Assembly: GCF_024979235.1 (NCBI RefSeq)
Contig: NZ_JANLCM010000001.1
Location: forward strand, 558,001 to 622,000
DNA length: 64,000 nt
Direction: 5' to 3'
Origin: Herbiconiux aconitum
GTDB lineage: Bacteria; Actinomycetota; Actinomycetes; Actinomycetales; Microbacteriaceae
Shown: positions 8,243-16,566 of the stretch, piece after piece
Layout of the letters: each line of letters opens with the position of its first letter
How positions within the stretch are numbered: the stretch's first letter is position 1
Position numbers and translations under genes: made by a program
Notes under the pieces: generated by a model
Databases searched by the model: none
Seen by the model: only the letters and a program-made list of their open reading frames with translations
What the model was told of the DNA's origin: nothing

Positions 8243-11200
8243 GCGGCGAACGGATGAATCGTGCCGACGCTTTCGGCGAGGCCGACCCGAGAACACTCCG
8301 GCTGTTCTGGCCGGCTGCGGCCGGGGACTGGACCGAGGCGATGCCGATCGGCAACGGGCGCATCGGCGCGATGGTCTTCGGGGGCGCATCCGGTCGTCTG
8401 CAGGTGAACGATTCCACGGTCTGGTCGGGCACTCCCGACGCACCGGCGCGCGCTCTCGACGCGGTGCTCGCCGGAGGCGCCGGGCCGCAGCGGCTCGCCG
8501 AGGTGCGCGCCGCGCTCGACGCGGGTGACCGGCGCACCGCCGAGCGACTGCTGATGACCTTCGAAGGGGCGTATTCGCAGGAGTTCCTGCCACTCGCCGA
8601 CCTCGACGTGGAATTGTCGGCCACAGCGCCGTTGGTGTTCTTAGGGCGCGAGCTCGACCTCGATCGGGCGGTCGCGAGCGAGCGGATGCGCGTGACCGGC
8701 CCCGCGGTAGAGGGCACCGAGATCCGTCGCCGCAGCTGGGTGTCGGCTCCCGATCAGGCGCTGTGCGTGCTGGTGGAGACGCGGGGCGGCACGGTGGACG
8801 TGCGGCTGCGGCTCACGACGCCGTTGCGCGAGACCGGTAGTTCGGCCACTCGTTCTGGTCTCTCGATCGGCGTGGAGATCCCGGTCGACGGCGCACCTCT
8901 GCACGAACCCGAAGTGCCGGCGCACCGCTACCGCTCCGATGCCACCACCGCCACCGGCCCGGCTGCCGCCACCGGCCCGGCTGCCGACCCCGGCTCGGCC
9001 GGCGACCCGCCCACCGCGCCCGCCGCCGGCACCGGGATGGTCACCGCTACCACCGCCGCCGAGTACGACCCGTTCGCGGCGGCGCACCTCTCCTTCGACA
9101 CCGACGGCACGGCCGAGATCGTCGACGGCGCCGTGCTCGTGCGTGGTGCCACCCGCCTGCTCGCGGTGCTCTCGACGGCCACCCGCGCCGAGTCTTGGTG
9201 GAACGCGGCCCCGCCGGCCGACGGCTCGCCCGCCGAAAGCACCCCCGACGCGCACGCGCGGCCATCCGGCGCGCCGATCGGAGAGCGCGCAGCCCACGAC
9301 CGCCGTGCCACGAACGCATCCGGCGACATCCACGACTCGCGCCCCGCGATCGAGGCTCGAGCTCACGCCCGCGCCACCGTGGCCATCCGGCGCGGTGCCG
9401 ATGCGCTGCTCGCGCGCCACCTCGACGACATCGAAACCCTCACCGCCCGCACGCGCATCGTGATCGGCCACCGCCGGGCCGGGTCGTGGGATGTCGCGCG
9501 CGAGGTGCTCCGGGGCAACGACGAAGCCCTCCGCGCCACCGTCATCGCCGCGTTCGGCCGCTACCTCCTCACCGCTTCTTCCCGCGCAGGAAGTCCGCCC
9601 GCGAACCTCCAGGGCATCTGGAACGACCAGCCGCGTCCGGCCTGGTCGTCGAACTACACCATCAACATCAACACCCAGATGAACTACTGGCTGGCCGACC
9701 TCACTGGGCTGGCCGAGTGTTTCGCGCCGCTGCCCGAACTGCTGCAGAAGCTCGCCGTCACCGGCGGCGAGGTCGCCCGGCGCCTGTACGGGGCTCGCGG
9801 GTGGGTGGCGCACCACAACACCGATGCCTGGGGCTGGGCTCTCCCGGTGGGCGGCGGTCACGGCAACCCGAGCTGGGCGATCTGGATGATGGGCGGCGTC
9901 TGGCTCACCCACAACGCCTGGGACCACTTCGCCTTCACCGCCGACACCGGCTACCTCCGCGACACCCTCTGGCCGCTGCTGCGCGGCGCGAGCGAGTTCT
10001 GCCTCGACTGGCTCGTAGAGGCGCCCGACGGCCGGTTGCGCACCCTGCCGTCCACCTCGCCCGAGAACCTCTTCGTGGGCCCCGACGGGTCGCCGGAGTC
10101 GCTCACCGAGTCGGCGAGCATGGACGTGTTCCTCATCCGGAGCCTGTTCCGACGCACACGCCGGGCGATCGAGATTCTGGCGGCCGAGGAGGCGGGCACG
10201 ACCGACGCGATCGGCGCCGCCGGACCCGCCGCGACCGACGCAGCCGGCGGCGCCGCGCTCTCCACCGTCGACACCGTGCGCGACCTCGACCACCAGCTCT
10301 GCGACGCCCTCGCCCGCCTGCCCGAACCCGGACTCACCGCCGACGGCCGCCTGCGCGAATGGCACCACGACGAGACCGAGCACGACCCGCTGCACCGCCA
10401 CCTCTCGGCCGCCGTCGGTCTCTACCCGCTCGACGAGATCGACCCGGAGACCACCCCTGCCCTGGCCTCGGCGACCCGGCGCTTCCTCGACGGCCGGGGA
10501 CCCGGAGCCATGGGCTGGTCGTGGGCCTGGAAGATCGCGCTGCGAGCGCGACTCGGCGACGGCGAGACCGCGAGAGCCCTGCTGGTGGAGGCGACGCATC
10601 CGTTCGAACGCGACGCCAGCCGTTTCGCCCCCGTCGACGGGTCGGAATGGGGTGGGCTGCTGCCGAACCTGTTCAGCACGCATCCACCGTTCCAGATCGA
10701 CGGCAACTATGGCTTCACCGCCGCCGTCGCCGAGATGCTCGTGCAGAGTCACGGATCGGCCGTCACCCTGCTCCCATCGCTTCCGGAGGCCTGGCCCGAC
10801 GGCGAGGTGACGGGGCTGCGCGCCCGCGGCGGCCTCGCCGTCGACCTGCGGTGGGCCGGTGGCGCGCTCACCCGAGCTCGGCTGCACAACCTCACCGGGC
10901 GCGAGGTGGCCGCATCCGTCGCCCACCGCGATCGCCTCGTGGCGGTCGTGCTCGCGCCGCACGGCAGCGCCGAGCTCGCGGATCTGCTCGACGGCACGGC
11001 CGAGCCCGCCGCATCCGCCGAGCCCGCCGCATCCGCCGAGCCCGCCGCATCCGCACCCGCCTCCCCCGCCACCGCCGCTCTCGGCGGAGAACAGGTTCCG
11101 GCGGTCGTCCAGTCACAGGGGTACGACCGCGGTCGCGGGCTCGCGCCCAGCGACCTGCCCTGGACGGCCGCCGGACACACGACGTACCCCAGCACCACAC

Positions 11201-11274
11201 CACCCTCGGATTCCCCCGGGCCGGGCGAGCGCACGACGTCGCGCGCCGCCGCCGAACGGGAATCCTCGTACTGA
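8239..11274 (+). CDS. GH95 family glycosidase (alpha-L-fucosidase or alpha-L-galactosidase)
   Basis: A 1011-residue inverting glycosidase of family GH95, which removes alpha-1,2-linked L-fucose (or L-galactose in some plant-glycan members). Landmarks are an N-terminal domain with MPIGNGRIGAMVFGG, then NLQGIWND, SSNYTININTQMNYW (about residues 470-485, carrying the paired catalytic Asn), STSPENLF with the likely acid Glu (about 608), and STHPPFQIDGNYGF with the conserved Asp (about 818). It is longer than the usual 750-800 because of Ala/Thr/Pro-rich inserts at about 235-265 and 325-365, an Ala-rich stretch at 655-675 and a repetitive C-terminal tail. No signal peptide is seen, so it probably acts on imported oligosaccharide. 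The start at 8239 overlaps the permease stop; Met at 8254 is an alternative. Confidence 0.88.
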   Translation: MSGERMNRADAFGEADPRTLRLFWPAAAGDWTEAMPIGNGRIGAMVFGGASGRLQVNDSTVWSGTPDAPARALDAVLAGGAGPQRLAEVRAALDAGDRRTAERLLMTFEGAYSQEFLPLADLDVELSATAPLVFLGRELDLDRAVASERMRVTGPAVEGTEIRRRSWVSAPDQALCVLVETRGGTVDVRLRLTTPLRETGSSATRSGLSIGVEIPVDGAPLHEPEVPAHRYRSDATTATGPAAATGPAADPGSAGDPPTAPAAGTGMVTATTAAEYDPFAAAHLSFDTDGTAEIVDGAVLVRGATRLLAVLSTATRAESWWNAAPPADGSPAESTPDAHARPSGAPIGERAAHDRRATNASGDIHDSRPAIEARAHARATVAIRRGADALLARHLDDIETLTARTRIVIGHRRAGSWDVAREVLRGNDEALRATVIAAFGRYLLTASSRAGSPPANLQGIWNDQPRPAWSSNYTININTQMNYWLADLTGLAECFAPLPELLQKLAVTGGEVARRLYGARGWVAHHNTDAWGWALPVGGGHGNPSWAIWMMGGVWLTHNAWDHFAFTADTGYLRDTLWPLLRGASEFCLDWLVEAPDGRLRTLPSTSPENLFVGPDGSPESLTESASMDVFLIRSLFRRTRRAIEILAAEEAGTTDAIGAAGPAATDAAGGAALSTVDTVRDLDHQLCDALARLPEPGLTADGRLREWHHDETEHDPLHRHLSAAVGLYPLDEIDPETTPALASATRRFLDGRGPGAMGWSWAWKIALRARLGDGETARALLVEATHPFERDASRFAPVDGSEWGGLLPNLFSTHPPFQIDGNYGFTAAVAEMLVQSHGSAVTLLPSLPEAWPDGEVTGLRARGGLAVDLRWAGGALTRARLHNLTGREVAASVAHRDRLVAVVLAPHGSAELADLLDGTAEPAASAEPAASAEPAASAPASPATAALGGEQVPAVVQSQGYDRGRGLAPSDLPWTAAGHTTYPSTTPPSDSPGPGERTTSRAAAERESSY
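10999..11052 (+). repeat. Three tandem 18-bp copies inside the GH95 gene
   Basis: Three identical 18-bp units starting GCCGAGCCCGCC encode three AEPAAS repeats near the GH95 C-terminus. Perfect identity at the DNA level points to recent slippage; the segment is a linker beyond the catalytic fold. Confidence 0.9.
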
Positions 11275-11287
11275 GAAGAGAGAACAG

Positions 11288-12631
11288 ATGAAACTACAGC
11301 GCATCATCGCCATCGCGGCGGTCGCCGGAGCGGCGGTCACCCTGAGCGCCTGCTCGAGCGGAGCGGGCGGAGCATCGACCGACAGCGCAGGGGGCACCGT
11401 CAACTGGTGGACCTGGGACGAGAAGCAGGCCGCCTCCTACGAGAAGTGCCTCCCCGGCTTCGAGAAGGAGAACCCGGGAATCGACGTGAAGATCTCGCAG
11501 TATGCCGTCGACGACTACTTCACCAAGCTCACCGCCGGCTTCGTCTCGGGTGCCGCGCCCGACGCCTTCCAGAACAGTGTGCCGCTCCTCGGCGCCTACG
11601 CCGGTCAGGGCCAGATCATGGCCCTCGACGACCTCATCGCCGACAACGACTTCGACCTGTCGAAGTTCGCCGTGGGCGTCGACTCGTGGAAATACACCGA
11701 CGGCAAGCAGTACGGTCTGCCGCTGGACTGGGCCTCCGCCGCGTTCTATTTCAACGAGGCGGCCGTGACGGATGCCGGCCTGACGGCCGACGATCTGGCC
11801 ACCATGACCTGGAACCCCGACGACGGCGGCACCTTCGACAAGATCGTGGCCCACCTCACCATCGACGAGAACGGCGTGCGCGGCGACGAGGCCGGCTTCG
11901 ACAAGTCGAAGGTGGCCACCTACGGCATCGGCAGCCTCGGCTCGGGTGACTTCAACGGCCAGACCTCGTGGAACGCCCTCGCCTCCTCCACCGGATGGCG
12001 CCTCGGCGACAAGGCGGCCTGGCCGACGCAGTTCGAGTACGACGACCCCGACTTCATCGCCACGATGAACTACGTGACCTCGCTCGCCGACCGCGGCTTC
12101 TCGCCGGCCTTCGGTGCCTTCACTGTCTCCGGCGCCGAGCAGCTCGGCTCGGGCAAGGTCGCGATGATCGAGGGCGGATCGTGGGATGCGACCACCTTCG
12201 CGAAGCTCACCGACCTGAAGGTCGGCATCGCGCCGACCGTCGAGGGCCCCGAGGGCCGTTCGGTGATCAGCAACTCGAACGCCAACAACATCTACACCGG
12301 CACCAAGAACCTCGACTCCACCTGGAAGTGGGTCTCCTACATGGGTTCGGAGGCCTGCCAGTCGGTGGCCGGCGCCGACGGCACCTTCCTGCCGTCGATC
12401 GCCGCCTCGATGCAGGCCGCGGCGGATGCGCAGCTGAAGCAGGGCGTCGACCTCTCGGTGTTCACCAGCGCCCTGCAGAACGACGAACTCTACCCGGCGC
12501 CGCCGACGGTCAACGGCCAGGAGATCAACGACACCATCCAGCCGCTCTTCGAGGCCTACTTCTCGGGTGAGCGTGGCGACGACGTGTTCCCGGAGATGAC
12601 CGCGAAGACGAAGGAGATCTTGAGCGAGTAG
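11288..12631 (+). CDS. Extracellular sugar-binding lipoprotein of the ABC importer
   Basis: A 447-residue family 1 solute-binding protein. The N-terminal signal peptide ends in the lipobox LSAC (residues 19-22), so the mature protein is lipid-anchored outside the membrane. WWTWDEKQ, LPLDWASAAFYFN and GGSWDATTFAKL are typical of CUT1 binding proteins. The start at ATG 11288 follows AGAAGAGAG; an upstream in-frame extension would remove the signal peptide from the N-terminus. It lies 13 bases after the GH95 gene and closes the operon. It should deliver oligosaccharide to the two permeases. Confidence 0.93.
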   Translation: MKLQRIIAIAAVAGAAVTLSACSSGAGGASTDSAGGTVNWWTWDEKQAASYEKCLPGFEKENPGIDVKISQYAVDDYFTKLTAGFVSGAAPDAFQNSVPLLGAYAGQGQIMALDDLIADNDFDLSKFAVGVDSWKYTDGKQYGLPLDWASAAFYFNEAAVTDAGLTADDLATMTWNPDDGGTFDKIVAHLTIDENGVRGDEAGFDKSKVATYGIGSLGSGDFNGQTSWNALASSTGWRLGDKAAWPTQFEYDDPDFIATMNYVTSLADRGFSPAFGAFTVSGAEQLGSGKVAMIEGGSWDATTFAKLTDLKVGIAPTVEGPEGRSVISNSNANNIYTGTKNLDSTWKWVSYMGSEACQSVAGADGTFLPSIAASMQAAADAQLKQGVDLSVFTSALQNDELYPAPPTVNGQEINDTIQPLFEAYFSGERGDDVFPEMTAKTKEILSE

Positions 12632-12648
12632 TCGCCCGCACGCTCCCA

Positions 12649-12692
12649 TCGAGCCGGGGTGGTGCCGCGATGTGCGCGCCGCCCCGGCTCGA
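12649..12692 (+). terminator. Hairpin after the sugar importer operon
   Basis: TCGAGCCGGGG (12649-12659) pairs exactly with CCCCGGCTCGA (12682-12692) across a 22-base loop, just after the binding-protein stop. No T-run follows, so it may only reduce read-through into the ROK gene. Confidence 0.6.
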
Positions 12693-12723
12693 CAACTGAC
12701 GAAAAGACAGGAAAGAGGCCAGA

Positions 12724-13956
12724 ATGCGTAGTGTGACCGACGCCGTCGACCTGCTGCGCACCGCCTCACCCGCGGCGGTGGATGTGTTCACGCGCATCCT
12801 CACCCGCGGGCCGCTGTCGCGCACGGATGTCGCGCGGCTGACCGGCCTCTCGCAGGCGGCGATCACGAAGGCGGTCGCGCCGATGATCGCGGCCGGGTTG
12901 GTGGCCGATCACCACGAGTCGGCCACGAACGGCCTTCCGGGCCGTCCGGCCAGCCCCGTGCGAGTGGTGCCCGAATCGCTCATCACCCTCGGCATCAAAG
13001 TGAACCCGGGCGACATCATCGGGGTGGCCACCGATGTGACCGCGGGCATCCTGGTCACTGCGCATCTCGCCGTGATCGACACCGGTTTCACCTCCATGGT
13101 CGATGCCATCGCCGAGATGGTGCAGCGGCTCAGCGAGTTGCTGGGTGACCGCGCCGAACGACTGGCCGGCATCTGTGTCGCCGTCTCGGGCGACGTCGAT
13201 ACGCACAACGGAATCGTGCGCGAATCGGCACTGCTCGGTTGGGCCGACGAGCCGCTGGGCGCATCGCTCAAGGCCCGACTCGGGGTCGACGTGCTGATCG
13301 AGAACGACGTGCGCGCGCTCACCATCGCCGAGCACTGGTTCGGGGTGGGGGTCGGCATCGGGTCGTTCGCCATCGTCACCATCGGCAGCGGCATCGGCTG
13401 CGGACTCCACGTGAACGGCGAAGTCGTGGAGGGCGCCTTCGGCGTGGCCGGGGAGATCGGGCATCTGCCCCTCACCTCCGAGCAGTACGTCTGCACCTGC
13501 GGACGGCGCGGATGCGTCGAAGCCGTCGCGTCGTCGAGTGCCATCGTGCGCGCCATCGCCTCCGCGCAATCGACCCCCGTCGCCACCATCGACGACGCCG
13601 TCGCTCTGGCGCACGCCGGCGAGCCGGCGGCCATCGAGGCCTTCGACCGCGCCGGCACCGTCATCGGCACCGCCATCGCCACCGTCGCGAACCTCACCGG
13701 CCCCGAGATCGTGGTGATCACGGGTGAGGCGGTGGCCGACTACGACCTCTACGACCAGCGGCTGCGGGCGGCCTTCGGCGCGCACGCCTTCGGGGCAGCG
13801 GGCAACTGCCGCATCGTCATCCGCCCGCACACCTTCGAGGACTGGGCGCGCGGTGCGGCAGCGGCGGCCCTCCGGGCGCTGGTGCTGCAGCGCTATGTGG
13901 GGATGGGTACTGGCTACCGCCCCGCCGCTTCCCGCGATGCGCTGGCCTCCGGCTAG
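12724..13956 (+). CDS. ROK-family transcriptional regulator
   Basis: A 410-residue regulator: N-terminal winged helix (about residues 15-75, TRGPLSRTDVARLTGLSQ) fused to a ROK sugar-kinase-like domain. The ROK zinc site CTCGRRGCVEA and the GEIGHLPL motif are present, but the usual DxGGT phosphate-binding loop near the start of the ROK domain is replaced by KVNPGDIIGVAT, so it is probably a sensor without kinase activity. GGAAAGAGG precedes the ATG. Position directly after the glycan operon suggests it represses that operon until the sugar binds. The operator was not identified. Confidence 0.9.
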   Translation: MRSVTDAVDLLRTASPAAVDVFTRILTRGPLSRTDVARLTGLSQAAITKAVAPMIAAGLVADHHESATNGLPGRPASPVRVVPESLITLGIKVNPGDIIGVATDVTAGILVTAHLAVIDTGFTSMVDAIAEMVQRLSELLGDRAERLAGICVAVSGDVDTHNGIVRESALLGWADEPLGASLKARLGVDVLIENDVRALTIAEHWFGVGVGIGSFAIVTIGSGIGCGLHVNGEVVEGAFGVAGEIGHLPLTSEQYVCTCGRRGCVEAVASSSAIVRAIASAQSTPVATIDDAVALAHAGEPAAIEAFDRAGTVIGTAIATVANLTGPEIVVITGEAVADYDLYDQRLRAAFGAHAFGAAGNCRIVIRPHTFEDWARGAAAAALRALVLQRYVGMGTGYRPAASRDALASG

Positions 13957-13970
13957 CGCGTCGCTCATTG

Positions 13971-13997
13971 CTCGCGCCGCCGCTACTGCGGCGCGAG
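13971..13997 (+). terminator. Terminator hairpin of the ROK gene
   Basis: CTCGCGCCGC (13971-13980) and GCGGCGCGAG (13988-13997) form a perfect 10-bp stem with a 7-base loop, 15 bases after the ROK stop codon. The rest of the 174-base gap up to 14130 holds nothing I can identify. Confidence 0.75.
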
Positions 13998-14130
13998 GCG
14001 ACATGTTCGCGAGCGGTCGCTGACGCGGCCGCGCGCTCACCCTGGGTCATCCGGGAGCGGCCCGCTGCTTTCATCACTCGGACCCGACGTTGCGGACGGA
14101 GTAGCCTTCGGTTCTCTCGCTTCGTTCTTC

Positions 14131-14703
14131 TTACTTCTTCGCCGCCGCCTTCGCCGCGCGCTTCGTCTCGCGCACTCTCGTGAGCGAGTCGGCGTCGACG
14201 ATGTCGGCTACCGAGCGGTGGCTTCCCTCCTCGCCGTAGGGGCCAGCGGCCTCGCGCCAGCCGGGCGGGGTGACGCCGTATTGCTTGCCGAGGAGGGCCA
14301 GGAAGATGCGGGACTTCTGGGCGCCGAAGCCGGGCAGCGACTCGAGGCGCTTCAGCACGGTGGGGCCGTCGGGGTGGTCGCGGGTCCAGAGGGCGGTGGC
14401 GTCGCCGCTCCAGTTCTCGACGAGCTCGGCGCAGAGGGCCTGCACCCGGGCGGCCATCGATCCGGGAAAACGGTGCACAGCCGGCGTCTGACGGAACACC
14501 TCGACGAGCGCCTCCGGATCGTAGGAGGCGAGCGTTTGCGCATCCAGCGACCCGACGCGGTCGAGCAGCTTCTTCGGCCCCTCGAACGCCGTCTCCATGG
14601 CGATCTGCTGATCGAGCAGCATGCCGAGCAGCAGAGCGAGCGGGTCGGACGAGAGCAGCGCGTCGGCGTCGGCGACGCCCGTGATGTGGAGCGAGGTGGC
14701 CAT
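14131..14703 (-). CDS. HhH-GPD-type base excision repair protein
   Basis: A 190-residue helix-hairpin-helix protein related to endonuclease III and alkyl-purine glycosylases. LLGMLLDQQIAMETAF (about residues 25-40) is the typical GPD entry helix and LESLPGFGAQKSRIF (about 122-136) is the DNA-binding hairpin. It lacks the Fe-S cysteine cluster of EndoIII and is shorter. The C-terminus is Lys/Ala-rich. The start at 14703 gives MATSLHITG; a nine-codon longer start exists without better support. Probably removes damaged bases in the cytosol; the lesion is unknown. Divergent from the DGPF/ECF pair. Confidence 0.8.
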   Translation of the reverse strand: MATSLHITGVADADALLSSDPLALLLGMLLDQQIAMETAFEGPKKLLDRVGSLDAQTLASYDPEALVEVFRQTPAVHRFPGSMAARVQALCAELVENWSGDATALWTRDHPDGPTVLKRLESLPGFGAQKSRIFLALLGKQYGVTPPGWREAAGPYGEEGSHRSVADIVDADSLTRVRETKRAAKAAAKK

Positions 14704-14750
14704 GCACCCATGCTGACATGGCCGCCGCAAGGTGTCGATGCCGCCGGATG

Positions 14751-14777
14751 TGTCGATCGGAGGCGTGCTCGATCGTC
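14751..14777 (+). promoter_or_regulatory. Putative ECF42-dependent promoter (first module)
   Basis: TGTCGA (14751-14756), 17 bases, then CGTC (14774-14777), about 58 bases before the DGPF gene. This fits the TGTCGA / CG[A/T]C promoter I recall for the ECF42 sigma group, and an equally spaced copy precedes the second module at 61966. A further TGTCGA lies 18 bases upstream (14733) but has no matching -10. Confidence 0.65.
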
Positions 14778-14835
14778 ATCACAGTAGAGGTCGCCTCCCG
14801 CGACCGCTAACGTGACCACCACGAAAGGACAGACA

Positions 14836-15213
14836 ATGCGCTACTCACTCCTTCTGATCAGCCCCGAAGCCCAGGATGCGAACGTCACCGAAGAGGACAT
14901 GGCGCCCTTCAAGGCCGCCTTCGACGCCTATGCGAAATCGCTCGACGAAGCGGGAGTGCTGGTGTCGGCCGACATCCTGCAGCCCGTGGCCGCGTCGACG
15001 ACCGTGACCCTGCGGAACGGCGCCCTGCAGGTGCAGGACGGACCGTTCGCCGACACGAAGGAGAAGCTCGCCGGCACCTTCGTGATCGAGGTCGGCGACC
15101 TCGATGCCGCCATCGCCTGGGCCGAGAAATGCCCCGGCGCGCAGTACGGGGTGATGGAGATTCGGCCGACGGCGCTGTCGTTCTCCGACGGCGCCTGGCA
15201 CCAGCTCGCGTGA
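14836..15213 (+). CDS. YCII-related DGPF-domain protein
   Basis: A 125-residue dimeric alpha/beta ferredoxin-fold protein of the YCII/DGPF family. It contains the eponymous DGPF (VQDGPFADTKEKLAGTFVIEV, residues about 73-92), and the N-terminus MRYSLLLISPEA is typical. The start at 14836 follows GAAAGGA. The catalytic role of the family is unsettled. Its stop overlaps the GTG of the sigma factor (GTGA), and DGPF proteins are the standing partners and targets of ECF42 sigma factors. It probably works downstream of that sigma factor in a stress or maintenance response. Confidence 0.88.
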   Translation: MRYSLLLISPEAQDANVTEEDMAPFKAAFDAYAKSLDEAGVLVSADILQPVAASTTVTLRNGALQVQDGPFADTKEKLAGTFVIEVGDLDAAIAWAEKCPGAQYGVMEIRPTALSFSDGAWHQLA

Positions 15214-16550
15214 CCGAGCCGGCTGCGGCCAGTGCCCGGGCGGAGCTCGCCGCCCGGGCGTCGTACGGGCGGCTGCTCGCGGTGCTCGCCGCCCCCACGC
15301 GCGACATCGCCGGAGCCGAGGATGCGCTGGCCGACGCCTTCGAGCGGGCACTCCGCACCTGGCCCGAGGCCGGAGTTCCGCACAACCCGGAAGCGTGGCT
15401 GCTCACCGTCGCACGCAATCGGCAACGCGACGAACTCGGGTCGGCCGCACGGCGCACCTCCGTGGCGCTCGACGTGCTCGAGTCGACCGGCACCCTCGAA
15501 CCGGTGCGCCCGCCTGCGGCCTCGACCTCCGTAGGCGATCCTGCTCGGCCCGCCGGCGCATCCGTCGACCCGGCCGACCTCGACCTCGACGCCCTCCCCG
15601 ACAAGCGGCTCGAGTTGCTGTTCGTCTGCGCGCATCCGGCGATCGATCCCGCCGTGCGCACCCCCTTGATGCTGCAGACCGTTCTCGGTTTCGACGCGAC
15701 GCAGATCGCAGCCGCCTTCGCGGTGCCGGCCCCGGCCATGGCGCAACGGCTGGTGCGGGCGAAACGGCGCATCCGTGACGCCGGAATCCCCTTCGCCGTA
15801 CCCGACCGCACGGCCATGGCCGCCCGGCTCCCGCCGGTGCTCGAAGCGGTCTACGGCTGCTACGCCATCGACTGGCACCGGGTCTCGGGAGAGACCCTGC
15901 GCGACTCGCTCTCGGGCGAGGCGCTCTACCTCGCCACCACGCTCGCCGAACTGCTGCCCGACGAGCCGGAGGTGCAGGGGTTGGCCGCGTTGCTCTGCCT
16001 CTCGCTCGCGCGAACGGAGGCGCGCACCGGCCCCGCGGGCGAGCACGTGCCCCTCGCCGAGCAGCACACCGCCCTCTGGGACAGGGCGCTCATCGCCCGT
16101 GGCGAATCGCACCTCCGCCGCGCGCACGCACGGGCGGTGGCGGCCCGGCCGGGGAGCACGGCCGCGGGCTTCGGCAGATTCCAACTCGAGGCGGCCATGC
16201 AGTCGGTGCACTGCGCCCGCGCGGCCACGGGCGAGACCGACTGGCGCACCCTCCGCACGCTCAACGAGGCGCTCGTGCGGGTCGCGCCCACGCTCGGCGC
16301 GCAGGTGTCACTCGCGGCCACGATCGCCGAAGTCGACGGCCCCGAGGCAGGCCTGGTGCACCTCGATTCGTTGAGAGAAGGTGCGGAGGGCGCGGCGTTC
16401 GAGCGATTCCAGCCGGCATGGGCCACGCGCGCTCACCTGCTCGCGGCCGCGGGCCGCACCGCCGAGGCGAGCGCCGCCTCCGCCAAGGCGATCTCGCTCA
16501 CCACCGACGCGCGCCTCCGCGCGCACCTGCAAGCGCAGTCGTGGCAGTGA
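15210..16550 (+). CDS. ECF sigma factor, ECF42 group, with C-terminal TPR-like extension
   Basis: A 446-residue alternative sigma factor. Region 2 covers about residues 12-80 (EDALADAFERALRTWP, PEAWLLTVARNR) and region 4 about 125-190 (FVCAHPAIDPAVRTPLMLQ, MAQRLVRAKRRIRDA). A long helical C-terminal domain follows to the end and resembles the TPR extension of ECF42 proteins; it is required for activity in studied members. There is no anti-sigma gene nearby, consistent with that group. The GTG start overlaps the DGPF stop by four bases. A Pro/Ala-rich linker of about 30 residues between regions 2 and 4 is longer than in the second copy at 62471. Confidence 0.87.
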   Translation: MTEPAAASARAELAARASYGRLLAVLAAPTRDIAGAEDALADAFERALRTWPEAGVPHNPEAWLLTVARNRQRDELGSAARRTSVALDVLESTGTLEPVRPPAASTSVGDPARPAGASVDPADLDLDALPDKRLELLFVCAHPAIDPAVRTPLMLQTVLGFDATQIAAAFAVPAPAMAQRLVRAKRRIRDAGIPFAVPDRTAMAARLPPVLEAVYGCYAIDWHRVSGETLRDSLSGEALYLATTLAELLPDEPEVQGLAALLCLSLARTEARTGPAGEHVPLAEQHTALWDRALIARGESHLRRAHARAVAARPGSTAAGFGRFQLEAAMQSVHCARAATGETDWRTLRTLNEALVRVAPTLGAQVSLAATIAEVDGPEAGLVHLDSLREGAEGAAFERFQPAWATRAHLLAAAGRTAEASAASAKAISLTTDARLRAHLQAQSWQ

Positions 16551-16566
16551 CTCCGACCCGGCGCGC

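Noticed and set aside
8641..10962. A 773-codon open frame on the minus strand across the GH95 gene
   Set aside because: It is an antisense shadow produced by high third-position GC; the plus-strand frame has all GH95 motifs while this one has no recognisable domain and Arg/Gly/Glu-rich content.
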